From: Arenicella sp.
GTDB taxonomy: Bacteria > Pseudomonadota > Gammaproteobacteria > Arenicellales > Arenicellaceae
NCBI GenBank assembly: GCA_023301745.1
Contig: JALZVW010000029.1
Location: forward strand, 1-33,396
Direction: 5' to 3'
DNA: 33,396 nucleotides
A program made the position numbers and the translations under genes. This document shows, piece after piece, positions 16,108 through 24,506 of this stretch; position 1 is the first letter of the stretch, and each line of letters begins with the position of its first letter. Under the pieces are notes generated by a model. It saw only the letters and a list, made by a program, of their open reading frames with translations, did not search any database and was not told the origin of the DNA.

Positions 16108-16326
16108 GCTCAACTGTACGCAATTTTTTTATTACAAGGTTCCGCAGTGGCTCTAACACCATCGCAATAGCGTTTAGCTTGGCTCTGGCAATATGGAGTA
16201 TTGCTGACAATGAATGTACTTCATCATCGAGAAAACGCCGCCAATCAACTTAGCACCGCAAAACCAATATTCTATTTTTATATGTTGTCGAGCACATATT
16301 ACCAATGCTCACGTTTTTACTGGGGC

Positions 16327-17202
16327 TTAGCCTCTTAACTGAGCTCGCGCTTTTCCGGGGCCGAACCCCATCACGCTGGTGAATGCCTTAGAGAACGACG
16401 ACTCGCTTTCATAACCACAACGCACGGCGGCCTCATAGGTCGAGATACCTTCATCAACGAGCCAACGATACGCCAAAGTAATGCGCCATTGCTTTAAGTA
16501 CTCCATTGGCGACTGCTCAACCACCGATTTAAACAAGGTTGAAAACGCCGATCTCGACATCAAGGCTTCGTTAGCAAGTTGCTCTAAACCAAGTTTTTGA
16601 TCAGGCGCACTATGAATTAGAGCCATTGCCTTCATCAACTTAGGGTGAGACATTGCGGCGAAACCACCACTTTTCACATCTACATGATCTCGAACAATCA
16701 TTAGGAACAAACAGTCCGAAAGACGGTTAAGTAAAACGCTGGTTTCATCACCCGACGAGGCTGACTCGTCAATCAATAAATCGATTATCTTAGCGCTTGC
16801 CGAATCGGACTCACTGCGCACCACAATAACGCTCGGAAGTTGCTTGACGATTCGTTCAAATATAGGGTGTTGATGCCCAAAATTACCGCAAACAAGCCCG
16901 GTAGACGGCTCGGTAAGCACAGCCGGCATCGGGTGCGACTCAGCATGATTAATTTCTATATCTTCTTCTGGAGCGTTGGTTACGATATGCTTTGAATCAC
17001 TCGGGAAGAAAACCGCATCACCCGCATTCAATTGCGTTATCTCTTCACCGACTTTCAGATAACAACTTCCTCGCACCACAACGTGAAAGGTCATTTTATT
17101 ATGGCCAGAGGCGTCTAACGCCCACGCACCACAATATTGACCGTTATGAAACACATTGGCTTCGAGTTTTAAGGGCGCTAATAATTGATTTACGGCATTC
17201 AT
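16327..17202 (-). CDS. AraC-family regulator with N-terminal cupin domain
   Basis: A protein of about 291 residues. The N-terminal half is a cupin-type sensor (AraC_binding cupin_6 type): CGAWALDASGHNKMTFHVVV, then LNAGDAVFFPSDSKHIV. The C-terminal 100 residues are the AraC DNA-binding domain, with LEQLANEALMSRSAFSTLFK and a second helix-turn-helix ending YEAAVRCGYESESSFSKAF. The ATG at 17202 is preferred to the TTG two codons upstream. Family members usually activate a nearby gene for metabolism or stress response. Here the divergent YHS-domain gene, 139 bases away, is the obvious candidate target. An inverted repeat lies between them. Confidence 0.88.
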   Translation of the reverse strand: MNAVNQLLAPLKLEANVFHNGQYCGAWALDASGHNKMTFHVVVRGSCYLKVGEEITQLNAGDAVFFPSDSKHIVTNAPEEDIEINHAESHPMPAVLTEPSTGLVCGNFGHQHPIFERIVKQLPSVIVVRSESDSASAKIIDLLIDESASSGDETSVLLNRLSDCLFLMIVRDHVDVKSGGFAAMSHPKLMKAMALIHSAPDQKLGLEQLANEALMSRSAFSTLFKSVVEQSPMEYLKQWRITLAYRWLVDEGISTYEAAVRCGYESESSFSKAFTSVMGFGPGKARAQLRG

Positions 17203-17275
17203 GAACAATTGGACATAAGTATTGGCAGATCAAGCATATAGGTAAAAGATTAAACCTGTAGAATTCACCTTGTTC

Positions 17276-17297
17276 GAGGCAAAACAGTAATTGCCTC
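17276..17297. promoter_or_regulatory. Inverted repeat between AraC and YHS genes
   Basis: GAGGCAA and TTGCCTC are perfect 7-base arms separated by 8 bases, lying 45-66 bases before the YHS start. It could be an operator or a stem in the 5' leader. AraC proteins more often bind direct repeats, so the link to the neighbouring regulator is uncertain. Confidence 0.4.
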
Positions 17298-17341
17298 TCA
17301 CAACTACCAATTATACACATTAACATCTTCGGAGAAACAAG

Positions 17342-17836
17342 ATGAAAAAAACAAACCTAGTTACTAGCTTAGTGGCCGCTTCAGCCATTCTTTTTAGCAC
17401 GTTCAGCTTCGCCGCTGATGAAACACAACAAGACGCTAATGGCGTAATCTTATCAGGCCATGATACTGTTGCCTATTTCACTGCGAACAAAGCTGTTAAA
17501 GGTTACGCAGGAATTTCAACTGTACACGACGGTGCAATTTACCACTTCAGTTCTGAAGCTAACCGCGACCTATTTAAGGCTAACCCGTCAAAGTACGCAC
17601 CACAATATGGTGGTTTTTGTGCCTATGGTGCCGCAATTGGTGCGAAGTTCCCAATTGATCCAACGGTATTCAAAGTTGTTGATGACAAGCTATATGTAAA
17701 CAATAGTGCTGCGGTATCCAAAATCTGGACTGCGAAACAGTCAAAAGCGATCGTGCTTGCTGACAACAAATGGTCAAAAATCAGATCAACTGCTTCTGGC
17801 GATCTAGCACCAGATGACGATCTAGAAGACGAGTAA
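17342..17836 (+). CDS. Periplasmic YHS-domain protein
   Basis: A 164-residue exported protein. Residues 1-24 form a clear signal peptide ending FSFAADE. A YHS domain follows: VILSGHDTVAYFTANKAVKG, then IYHFSSEANRDLFKANPSKY and APQYGGFCAYG, whose cysteine is typical of the family and may bind a metal. The YHS fold occurs in heavy-metal proteins and in many small periplasmic proteins of unknown role. GGAG precedes the ATG. The gene is divergent from an AraC/cupin regulator and followed by two strong terminators, suggesting a strongly expressed single-gene unit. Confidence 0.87.
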   Translation: MKKTNLVTSLVAASAILFSTFSFAADETQQDANGVILSGHDTVAYFTANKAVKGYAGISTVHDGAIYHFSSEANRDLFKANPSKYAPQYGGFCAYGAAIGAKFPIDPTVFKVVDDKLYVNNSAAVSKIWTAKQSKAIVLADNKWSKIRSTASGDLAPDDDLEDE

Positions 17837-17907
17837 ATCTCGTTATTGCTTAGACTATTATCAACTTTCTGAAAAAGAAAAGTTGGTAATACCTAACTTA
17901 GATGATT

Positions 17908-17946
17908 AACAAACCCCAGTGTAATTAGCTGGGGTTTGTTGTTTTT
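17908..17946 (+). terminator. Strong rho-independent terminator after the YHS gene
   Basis: AACAAACCCCAG pairs perfectly with CTGGGGTTTGTT (12 pairs, 9-base loop) and is followed by GTTTTT. Confidence 0.85.
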
Positions 17947-17961
17947 AACGTCACGAATTAA

Positions 17962-17996
17962 AAAGAGGGGCGATTGATTAATCGCCCCTCTTTCAA
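17962..17996. terminator. Second, tandem terminator
   Basis: AAAGAGGGGCGAT pairs perfectly with ATCGCCCCTCTTT (13 pairs, loop TGATTA). The A-rich and T-rich ends allow it to act on both strands. It lies only 16 bases after the first terminator and also faces the convergent hydroxylase gene, which ends about 110 bases further on. Confidence 0.8.
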
Positions 17997-18108
17997 TTTA
18001 GCTCAGCTATTTGTCATCGAGGCTTTTTTAGAGTCTTAATGAATCGACGGACCAAAAGGCTATCTAAATCAAGCCGAAGAATGTCAAATTTAAGGCTCTA
18101 CTCACATT

Positions 18109-19239
18109 CTACTCTTTGGTGAATGGATATTTTAACTGCCCTAAGTAACTTCGCGGCAGGCGTACCGTGGTTCCATAGTCTGCAGGCCAATGCTTACCTG
18201 GGAAATGATAAGTCCCAAACAAGCGATCAAACAGCGGTGTGTGTGCGGCATAATTAGTATCAATCGCGGGTTTTTCAGAACTATGATGCCAATGATGAAA
18301 CTGAGGTGTCACAAAAATATATTTCAGCGGCCCGAATGAAATACCGACATTGCAATGAATTATGATTGCTTGCAGAGCGGCGAAAGTAACATAGATATCT
18401 AGCGCCGCCTTATCGGGGCCAATTAAGTATAACGGCACAATCACCAAGGTTCGCTCAATGAATACCTGTACCACATGAGCGCGAGAACCCGCTAACCAGT
18501 CCATCGTTTCTACCGAGTGATGCACTGCATGAAAACGCCACAACTTAGATGATTCGTGGAACATGCGATGCTCCCAATACAATATGAAGTCAGCTACCAG
18601 TAACACTAGCACCGCTTGTACCGCAATTGGCAATGATTGAATCGCTTCACTAACACCATCACTAACGGCGAAGTCAAAAACGTTTGCTAAGTAATTTCCA
18701 ACAAGAATAACCGCGGAGATAAGTAAATGATTCAAACAAAAATAGAGAAAGTCGAGTTGCCACTCCTTTCGCAAAATAACCTGATCTTTATATTTTGGAA
18801 AAAGCTTTTCTAATGTTGTAAAAATAATAGTTGAGCCTAAAAAAGCCAATATTAGCCAATCAACGCCTAACGCCAACGGCTTAGTCTCAACATCACCAAT
18901 AGGAACAGAATAACCGCCTAAGGCAAACGCGATGCCAGTTAATGCAATACCGATAAAACCCAGCAAACGACGCTTTCTTAGAAAGAAGGTTATCAGCCCG
19001 AAGAACAAAGAAAAATACATACCGTACTTCAGTACGTTTTGTAATACCGTAGCATCATAGACTTCTCTTAATTCAGCGGTCGTCAAATACTCAGGGTACA
19101 GGAACGCAAGCACCCCTAATATACTTAAAAAACCTAAGAAAAGAGACGCGTAGCCACTGGTCCGCCCAGTACCCACACCAAATTCTTTGTGCGGCATCGG
19201 TGTAACTTGCCGCTTTTTATACTCGTATTGTTCCGACAT
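18109..19239 (-). CDS. Sterol desaturase/fatty acid hydroxylase family protein, long form
   Basis: A membrane di-iron enzyme of 376 residues from the ATG at 19239, chosen because AAGGA lies just before it; a longer reading begins six codons earlier. Histidine motifs: H224-x3-H228 (HRMFH), H237-x2-H240-H241 (HAVHH), and FHHWHH near the end, followed by FDRLFGTYHFP. The N-terminal 150 residues hold about four extra hydrophobic helices not found in the shorter homologue at 7719-8567. Family members hydroxylate or desaturate lipids. It is divergent from a PlsC-like acyltransferase 203 bases away, which hints at a lipid-related role, but the substrate is unknown. Confidence 0.88.
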   Translation of the reverse strand: MSEQYEYKKRQVTPMPHKEFGVGTGRTSGYASLFLGFLSILGVLAFLYPEYLTTAELREVYDATVLQNVLKYGMYFSLFFGLITFFLRKRRLLGFIGIALTGIAFALGGYSVPIGDVETKPLALGVDWLILAFLGSTIIFTTLEKLFPKYKDQVILRKEWQLDFLYFCLNHLLISAVILVGNYLANVFDFAVSDGVSEAIQSLPIAVQAVLVLLVADFILYWEHRMFHESSKLWRFHAVHHSVETMDWLAGSRAHVVQVFIERTLVIVPLYLIGPDKAALDIYVTFAALQAIIIHCNVGISFGPLKYIFVTPQFHHWHHSSEKPAIDTNYAAHTPLFDRLFGTYHFPGKHWPADYGTTVRLPRSYLGQLKYPFTKE

Positions 19240-19442
19240 TTTTTCCTTTTTTTGCATTGATAACCCTTACCTCACTCATATATTACACCAAGACGATAAA
19301 ATACGGCGAGTTATAGCCATATTATCAAACTTCTATCCTCGGCTTTAACTAGCAATTTACAATCGCACGCGTACAATCGCTCAGCCTGCTGTACACGATC
19401 CAGACTTACCATAGACTTTCAGTATCAAAACTCACACCTTAC

Positions 19443-20210
19443 ATGACCAGTACTTTTAGACTTATTCAATACAATATCAAGATGGGCCTCGTGGCAGTTT
19501 GGTGCTCATTGGTGACGATTGTATTTTACTTATTATCATTCCCGTACAAGCATAGAAAGTGGCTTGCATGGGCGTATGCTAAGTCTTTGAATTTCGGTGT
19601 ACGTTGGGCTTTAGGGGTTCGCGTTAATGTGGTCGGGCGTGAGAATATGATTGTTGGGCCAGCCGTGGTTATTATGAATCACCAATCAAATTTCGATCCG
19701 CTACTTCAGGGCCCAGTGTTCCCCAAGAACGCGGTCATTATTGGTAAAACGGAACTATTGAAGATTCCTCTCTGGGGCCGGTTATTCCATGCGAGTAATA
19801 ACATCTTGGTAGACCGCAAAGCCCACGGTAAGAACAGCTCCAGTATCGCCCTATCGGTTGAACGATTGCAAAATGACGATTGTTATATTTGGATTTTCCC
19901 TGAAGGTACCCGCAGCCAAGGCGGGAAGATGAAACCGTTTAAATACGGCGCATTCAAGATGGCGATTCAAGCTCAAGTACCGATTATCCCAATGGTTTCC
20001 AAACCACTTGAAGCAGTATTAGATGTGCCCAATAAACAGGCTAAGGGCGGCTTGCATGAAATTAAAATTTTGAGCTCTATTAGTACCACTGGTATGACAG
20101 AGGCAAACCTTGAAGATTTGATCGCGCGCTGCGAAGCATTGTATGAAAACGAATTATCGAACTACCTTAACTGCTCACCAGCTGACATTTTTACACGCGA
20201 AAAAACTTAA
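19443..20210 (+). CDS. plsC: 1-acyl-sn-glycerol-3-phosphate acyltransferase
   Basis: A 255-residue PlsC-type acyltransferase that adds the second acyl chain to lysophosphatidate, giving phosphatidate, at the inner membrane. The catalytic NHQSNFD motif (H80, D85) and the substrate-binding FPEGTR motif (152-157) are intact, with the PIIPM motif (V/I-P-I/V-P) further on. A hydrophobic helix at about residues 15-40 anchors the protein. Length is normal. The start at 19443 has no clear ribosome binding site. Genomes often carry several paralogues, so the name is by family; this copy need not be the essential one. Confidence 0.9.
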   Translation: MTSTFRLIQYNIKMGLVAVWCSLVTIVFYLLSFPYKHRKWLAWAYAKSLNFGVRWALGVRVNVVGRENMIVGPAVVIMNHQSNFDPLLQGPVFPKNAVIIGKTELLKIPLWGRLFHASNNILVDRKAHGKNSSSIALSVERLQNDDCYIWIFPEGTRSQGGKMKPFKYGAFKMAIQAQVPIIPMVSKPLEAVLDVPNKQAKGGLHEIKILSSISTTGMTEANLEDLIARCEALYENELSNYLNCSPADIFTREKT

Positions 20211-20270
20211 CACAAAGGTGCGCGGCTGTTTCAGTCAGCTCGACCAAGATTACGCGAGCCATTGAGTCAA

Positions 20271-20510
20271 TCATGCACCATTATGTAGACTCAAGATCAT
20301 TTGAATATCATTGCGACTCAACACTTTTAACATGTCATGCTCGTCGCGAGACAAACCCTCGCCACTCTGAACATATTGCTCGATTTCGTAGGCTATTTCA
20401 CTTGTCGGGGAATAGTAAAACGACGGGTGCAGCTGACTGAGCTTTGTAACAATGACATTGATCAACTCCTTTTGCTTAGAAGCGATCAAGTCTTTACGTT
20501 TATCTTCCAT
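20271..20510 (-). CDS. Small hypothetical protein
   Basis: A 79-residue hydrophilic protein I do not recognise. It starts MEDKRKDLIASKQKELIN and is mostly helical by appearance, with charged heptad-like stretches, a central YYSPTSEIAYEIEQYV segment and a C-terminal LSRNDIQMILSLHNG. There is no signal peptide, membrane segment or cysteine. Codon use and composition look like those of neighbouring genes, and the reverse reading on the plus strand is much less protein-like. No strong ribosome binding site is seen. It lies between plsC (convergent) and grxC. Confidence 0.6.
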   Translation of the reverse strand: MEDKRKDLIASKQKELINVIVTKLSQLHPSFYYSPTSEIAYEIEQYVQSGEGLSRDEHDMLKVLSRNDIQMILSLHNGA

Positions 20511-20650
20511 TCACTATCTTACCTTTCTAATTACACGTGCTAATTTTACACTATTAAGTTTACACCACAGGCGAAACTCGTGAAGTGAGCATGCTTATTC
20601 AAGCAAACCTATGAATTGATCGACAAAAAATAAAGAGGGTTAAAGAGCCG

Positions 20651-20887
20651 CTACGAGGCTCTTACTGAATAATAGTTAACTAGGTCGTCGTGACCGCCTA
20701 TGTGTTCATCTCCAAAAAATATCTGCGGTACGGTTCTGCGCTTACTAAACGCAATCATCTCAGCTAATTTCTCGGGATGAATTTGCACATCAATTTCGTT
20801 GTACTCAACACCGCGAGATTGCAAAATTCGTTTGGCCGCCTTGCAATACGGACAGTAGTCCTTTGAGTAAATGGTTACATTTTTCAT
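20651..20887 (-). CDS. grxC: Glutaredoxin 3
   Basis: A 78-residue glutaredoxin of the GrxC type from the ATG at 20887, chosen because it gives the usual N-terminus MKNVTIYSKDYCPYC and has AGGA upstream; a longer reading adds 13 unlikely residues. The dithiol active site is C12-P-Y-C15. The TVPQIF segment supplies the cis-proline, and GGHDDL the glutathione-binding end. It reduces disulfides and mixed disulfides with glutathione in the cytoplasm. It is a single-gene unit here; the common partner secB is not adjacent. Confidence 0.93.
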   Translation of the reverse strand: MKNVTIYSKDYCPYCKAAKRILQSRGVEYNEIDVQIHPEKLAEMIAFSKRRTVPQIFFGDEHIGGHDDLVNYYSVRAS

Positions 20888-21089
20888 TATTAGGTCCTGA
20901 TGACTAATCATCGATAAAGTGTACAAAATATATATTAGCCAAACAGTGTCTAAAAAAACATGTTCAAGCGTGTATAGTTTGTGTTCAATATGCCAGTTTT
21001 ATTAACTGAAATTGCTCACTAAAAGCACCTAGGTGTAATCGATTAACTCAGCGTTACCTGATTCGCTGCAGCAAACATAGACAAGCATC

Positions 21090-21872
21090 ATGAAATTCTT
21101 AACATCACTATTAATCACCTTATTGACAACGCCCGCACACGCTAATTCTGAGCTCGAGGTTGAGAAAATATTTGCTGCTGCGAACGTCGAAGGCACCTTG
21201 GTTGTTCGCGACCGTCGCCCAAATGGCCAATCATTGGTCTATAACGAATCGCGGGCAAACAAGCGATACATGCCGGCATCAACGTTTAAAATTGCACATG
21301 CTCTTATTGCCTTGGACACCGGTATTGTAAACGATGAATTCCAAGTTTTTCCTTGGGATGGCAAGAAACGAACAATTACAAGTTGGAACCAAGACCAAGA
21401 CTTACGTTCTTCAATCCGCGTGTCCGCACTTTGGCTTTACCAACAATGGGCTGAGAAAATAGGTGTTGAAAAGGAACAAAAGTATCTTGAGCTTATGGCC
21501 TATGGAAATACAACAATCGGCAAAGATGTGAGTAAATTCTGGATTGACGATAGCCTCAAGATATCTGCCAACGAACAAATAGGTTTTCTTGAAAAGCTTT
21601 ACAAAAACCAACTGCCCTTTGATGTTGCTGATCAACGCTTAATCAAAGATTTAATGGTTAACGAGGCCGGTTACGAATGGATACTCCGAGCTAAGTCAGG
21701 CTGGGGCGTCACACCGCATAAAAGCATTGGCTGGTGGGTCGGTTGGGTAGAGAAAAAAGATGGACCGGTATTCTTCGCGCTTAATATTGATATGCCCAAT
21801 GGTATCGAAGATGCCTCAAAACGAAAAAGTATTCCAAGAAAAGTATTAAAGGAGTTAGGCGTTTTAGACTAG
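21090..21872 (+). CDS. Class D (OXA-type) beta-lactamase
   Basis: A 260-residue periplasmic serine beta-lactamase with a signal peptide (about residues 1-18, ending PAHA). All class D motifs are visible: S64-T-F-K67 with the catalytic serine and the lysine that becomes carboxylated, S112-A-L, Y138-G-N140, W151 that packs on the carboxylated lysine, and K202-S-G204. The upstream RANKRYMPASTFKIAHALIA is also typical. It hydrolyses penicillins at least; the spectrum cannot be read from sequence. No integron, insertion sequence or transposon is next to it, so it looks like a resident chromosomal gene. It is convergent with the M1 peptidase gene. Confidence 0.93.
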   Translation: MKFLTSLLITLLTTPAHANSELEVEKIFAAANVEGTLVVRDRRPNGQSLVYNESRANKRYMPASTFKIAHALIALDTGIVNDEFQVFPWDGKKRTITSWNQDQDLRSSIRVSALWLYQQWAEKIGVEKEQKYLELMAYGNTTIGKDVSKFWIDDSLKISANEQIGFLEKLYKNQLPFDVADQRLIKDLMVNEAGYEWILRAKSGWGVTPHKSIGWWVGWVEKKDGPVFFALNIDMPNGIEDASKRKSIPRKVLKELGVLD

Positions 21873-21904
21873 CCCAACTCCTCCTGTTTCTTTCAATCGG
21901 CGGA

Positions 21905-23842
21905 TTACTTCATAAAGCCTTCATTAGCTTTTACCGTTAACGGGTGATAGCCAGGCTTAGCTTGCTCAAAGGCTTTACGGCCGAGCGCTTTACCTTCAGC
22001 CGTCTTTGATAACTCTCTATACAAAGGCTTTACTAATTTGTTACGGCCAATGCTCGTTAAATACTCGTGCAATCGGGGTAACGCAGGCTCGTACCAATTT
22101 ACCACTGACATCAATAACCAGCTATGGGCTATCTCATTGTTCTTCGAATTAGTCAGGTCAAAAGCCGCATCGAGCGCCGTCATATTCGCGTCGCTCATAG
22201 CTTCAGGCATGTTATTTAGAAAGTACAACCATTGGTGTACTGTCCATTTCTCGGTTTCAATAGCATCCGCTGACAACTTGCCTGCAAGCCAATTTGTCCG
22301 TGCTACATCAACAATACTAAACGCATCAGAGGACGGCTTAGGCGCGGCTTCAGGAATGCCTGCTTCAAACACCCATTGATTAATTCGCTTAATACTCAGC
22401 TTATCAGCATGATCTACCAATAAGGTTCCCTTTAGATGCTCTAGAAATTGGTCAGTGGTAATACTTTGAAAAGCGAATTTTTCAAAGTAATTTCTCAAAA
22501 ATACATCAAAATTATCACGACCTATTTTATGCTCAATCTCGCGTAGAAACAGCGCGCCTTTCTCATAAGGAATATTCGAGAAAACGTCGTCTGGGTCTCG
22601 GCCGCGAAGGTCAATCGCTAAAATTTGATCGCCCGCATCTAAGGTATTTAAATCTTGCTCCAAATCTTGGTAACCTAGGACTGCTTCCATCTTGAACCGA
22701 TCAGTACCGTACACATTCTCCATGATGCGATAAGTAAGATAAGTGGTAAAACCTTCGTTTAACCAAAGGTCGCGCCAAGTGGCATTGGTCACCGCGTTAC
22801 CCGACCATGAATGGGCAAGCTCATGTGCGATCAGTGACACTAAACTCTTATCACCGGCGATAACGGTCGGTGTGATAAACGACAATCGAGGGTTCTCCAT
22901 GCCGCCAAACGGAAATGAGGGTGGTAAAATAAGCAGGTCATAGCGGTCCCAACTATAAGGACCATATGCTTTTTCGGTAGAAATCAACATCGACTCGGTA
23001 TCTTCAAATTCCGCCGCCGCCGCTTCCAACACGCTTGGTTCCGCGTAAACACCGGTTCGCTCACCCATCGCTTTAAATTCTAGATCACCCACTGCCAGCG
23101 CGATCAAATAAGATGGCACAGCCTGCGGCATATTAAATTCATAAACACCATCGCGTTTAGTATCTGGGTCATTCGATGCACTCATAACCGCAAGTAACTC
23201 TTTCGGGGTACGAATAACCGCTTCATAAGTAACACGAACCTGTGGCGAATCTTGTAGTGGGATAAAACTACGCGCGTGGGTGGCTTGCGCTTGAGTAAAC
23301 AGGAACGGCTGTTTGCCACCGGCCGTTTGAACCGGGGTTAGCCACTGCACACCACTGGCTTGCGGGGAAGTCGCGTAATCAATCACCAAACGGGCGTCGC
23401 TTTCAGGCAAGGTAATTTCTAACGCCGAGCCTAAAAATGAATCGCCAGATTGAAGTTTGAATGACAATTCTTGGCCGCCACTTGTTACCTTATTAATTGT
23501 AAGGTCATTGGTGTCTAAGATTAAAATTTGAGCCGTAGAGTTAATTTTTTTATAATCAATCGCGGCCGTTCCGCGCATGACTTTCTGATCAAAATCAACA
23601 GTTAAGTCTAACGCGATGTGGGTCACTCTCACCTGATCTGGGTTCGACAAAGAGTGATAATCCTTTGCGGCGTCAATCACGCCCAGTGAGCGCTCGGTGA
23701 CAACTTCACTCGGTGTTTCAAGCTTGGCTGTTTGCACCGCTACGGGCGTAGCCTCTGATTGAGTTTCACCGTTATCACCGCAAGCACTGATCAGCAATAC
23801 CATCAATGAGGCAACGCTTAAGAGAATCGTTTTTTTAAACAT
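21905..23842 (-). CDS. M1-family aminopeptidase lipoprotein (leukotriene A4 hydrolase-like)
   Basis: A 645-residue zinc metallopeptidase. The zinc site HELAHSW gives H340, E341 and H344, and E363 in NEGFTTY completes HExxHx18E. The exopeptidase motif appears as FGGMENP. The C-terminal helical part matches the leukotriene A4 hydrolase C-domain. The leader MFKKTILLSVASLMVLL runs into ISAC at residues 18-21, a lipobox, so the enzyme is probably a lipoprotein in the periplasm or outer membrane, trimming peptides from the N-terminus. AAGGAAAC precedes the ATG. It is transcribed towards the beta-lactamase gene with only 32 bases between stops and no clear terminator. Confidence 0.92.
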   Translation of the reverse strand: MFKKTILLSVASLMVLLISACGDNGETQSEATPVAVQTAKLETPSEVVTERSLGVIDAAKDYHSLSNPDQVRVTHIALDLTVDFDQKVMRGTAAIDYKKINSTAQILILDTNDLTINKVTSGGQELSFKLQSGDSFLGSALEITLPESDARLVIDYATSPQASGVQWLTPVQTAGGKQPFLFTQAQATHARSFIPLQDSPQVRVTYEAVIRTPKELLAVMSASNDPDTKRDGVYEFNMPQAVPSYLIALAVGDLEFKAMGERTGVYAEPSVLEAAAAEFEDTESMLISTEKAYGPYSWDRYDLLILPPSFPFGGMENPRLSFITPTVIAGDKSLVSLIAHELAHSWSGNAVTNATWRDLWLNEGFTTYLTYRIMENVYGTDRFKMEAVLGYQDLEQDLNTLDAGDQILAIDLRGRDPDDVFSNIPYEKGALFLREIEHKIGRDNFDVFLRNYFEKFAFQSITTDQFLEHLKGTLLVDHADKLSIKRINQWVFEAGIPEAAPKPSSDAFSIVDVARTNWLAGKLSADAIETEKWTVHQWLYFLNNMPEAMSDANMTALDAAFDLTNSKNNEIAHSWLLMSVVNWYEPALPRLHEYLTSIGRNKLVKPLYRELSKTAEGKALGRKAFEQAKPGYHPLTVKANEGFMK

Positions 23843-24010
23843 GGGTTTCCTTCAAATAAAAAACAAGTTGAACAATATTGTCACTCCAAACCAGAGAAGC
23901 AACTCAAACTATTATATTGAAATAGTAACCTGCATCAGGTGCCTAGAGAAAGGAAATTTGCTGCCTAGTAAACGCAGAGAAGCTCATCGCCTCGGTCAAA
24001 CACTCGGCAT

Positions 24011-24316
24011 CTAGATCGGTTCATCATAGTCGTACACGCTGCACTCGACCCTAAAATTCAATTTAATATCGTTTTCTTTACAGACATTGATAAAGTGATT
24101 CAATCGATCTTCTAGACTCTTAGCCACTGAGTACGCTTTGTAAAAGCCATAGCTTCCGGGGTTGTGTTTGAGCTCTTCTAAGATATCCATCGCTTCGCCA
24201 TGCAATAAAAACAAGGAATCACCTTGAATCACCGAGCCAAGATAATTGCGCTCAGGCATCCGAACTACGCCATTATTATCGGCATCGGAAAACACTTCGA
24301 TATCTATTTTTTTCAT
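24011..24316 (-). CDS. Small protein, DUF6959-like
   Basis: A 101-residue acidic cytoplasmic protein. Its first half, VEVFSDADNNGVVRMPERNYLGSVIQGDSL in family style, resembles what I recall of the DUF6959 family: an N-terminal strand pair, a conserved R-x(4)-G-x-x-IQGDSL element, and a helical second half (here SVAKSLEDRLNHFINVC). I cannot confirm the family without a search. No function is known. It follows the VOC gene on the same strand by 190 bases that hold no gene. Confidence 0.65.
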   Translation of the reverse strand: MKKIDIEVFSDADNNGVVRMPERNYLGSVIQGDSLFLLHGEAMDILEELKHNPGSYGFYKAYSVAKSLEDRLNHFINVCKENDIKLNFRVECSVYDYDEPI

Positions 24317-24506
24317 TATTTATTCAAAGCTTTAATTCGAGCACCGATTTGGCAAACGCCTATTATCGACTATTTCTTCAAACAAAACCTCAGACTACAG
24401 GGAAAACTCAAAAGCCATCGAACCAATCTATTCGCCTTGTGGCTGCACCACCTATGCGATGAAAGCTTAAAACATCCAGGCACTAGAACCATCAATACAA
24501 CGTTAT

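Noticed and set aside
16201-16326. Short plus-strand reading starting MNVLHHRENAANQ between the SDR and AraC genes
   Set aside because: No ribosome binding site, no motif, and composition typical of non-coding DNA.
22038-22379. 113-codon plus-strand reading inside the M1 peptidase gene
   Set aside because: It is antisense to a long, motif-complete gene and has no features of its own.
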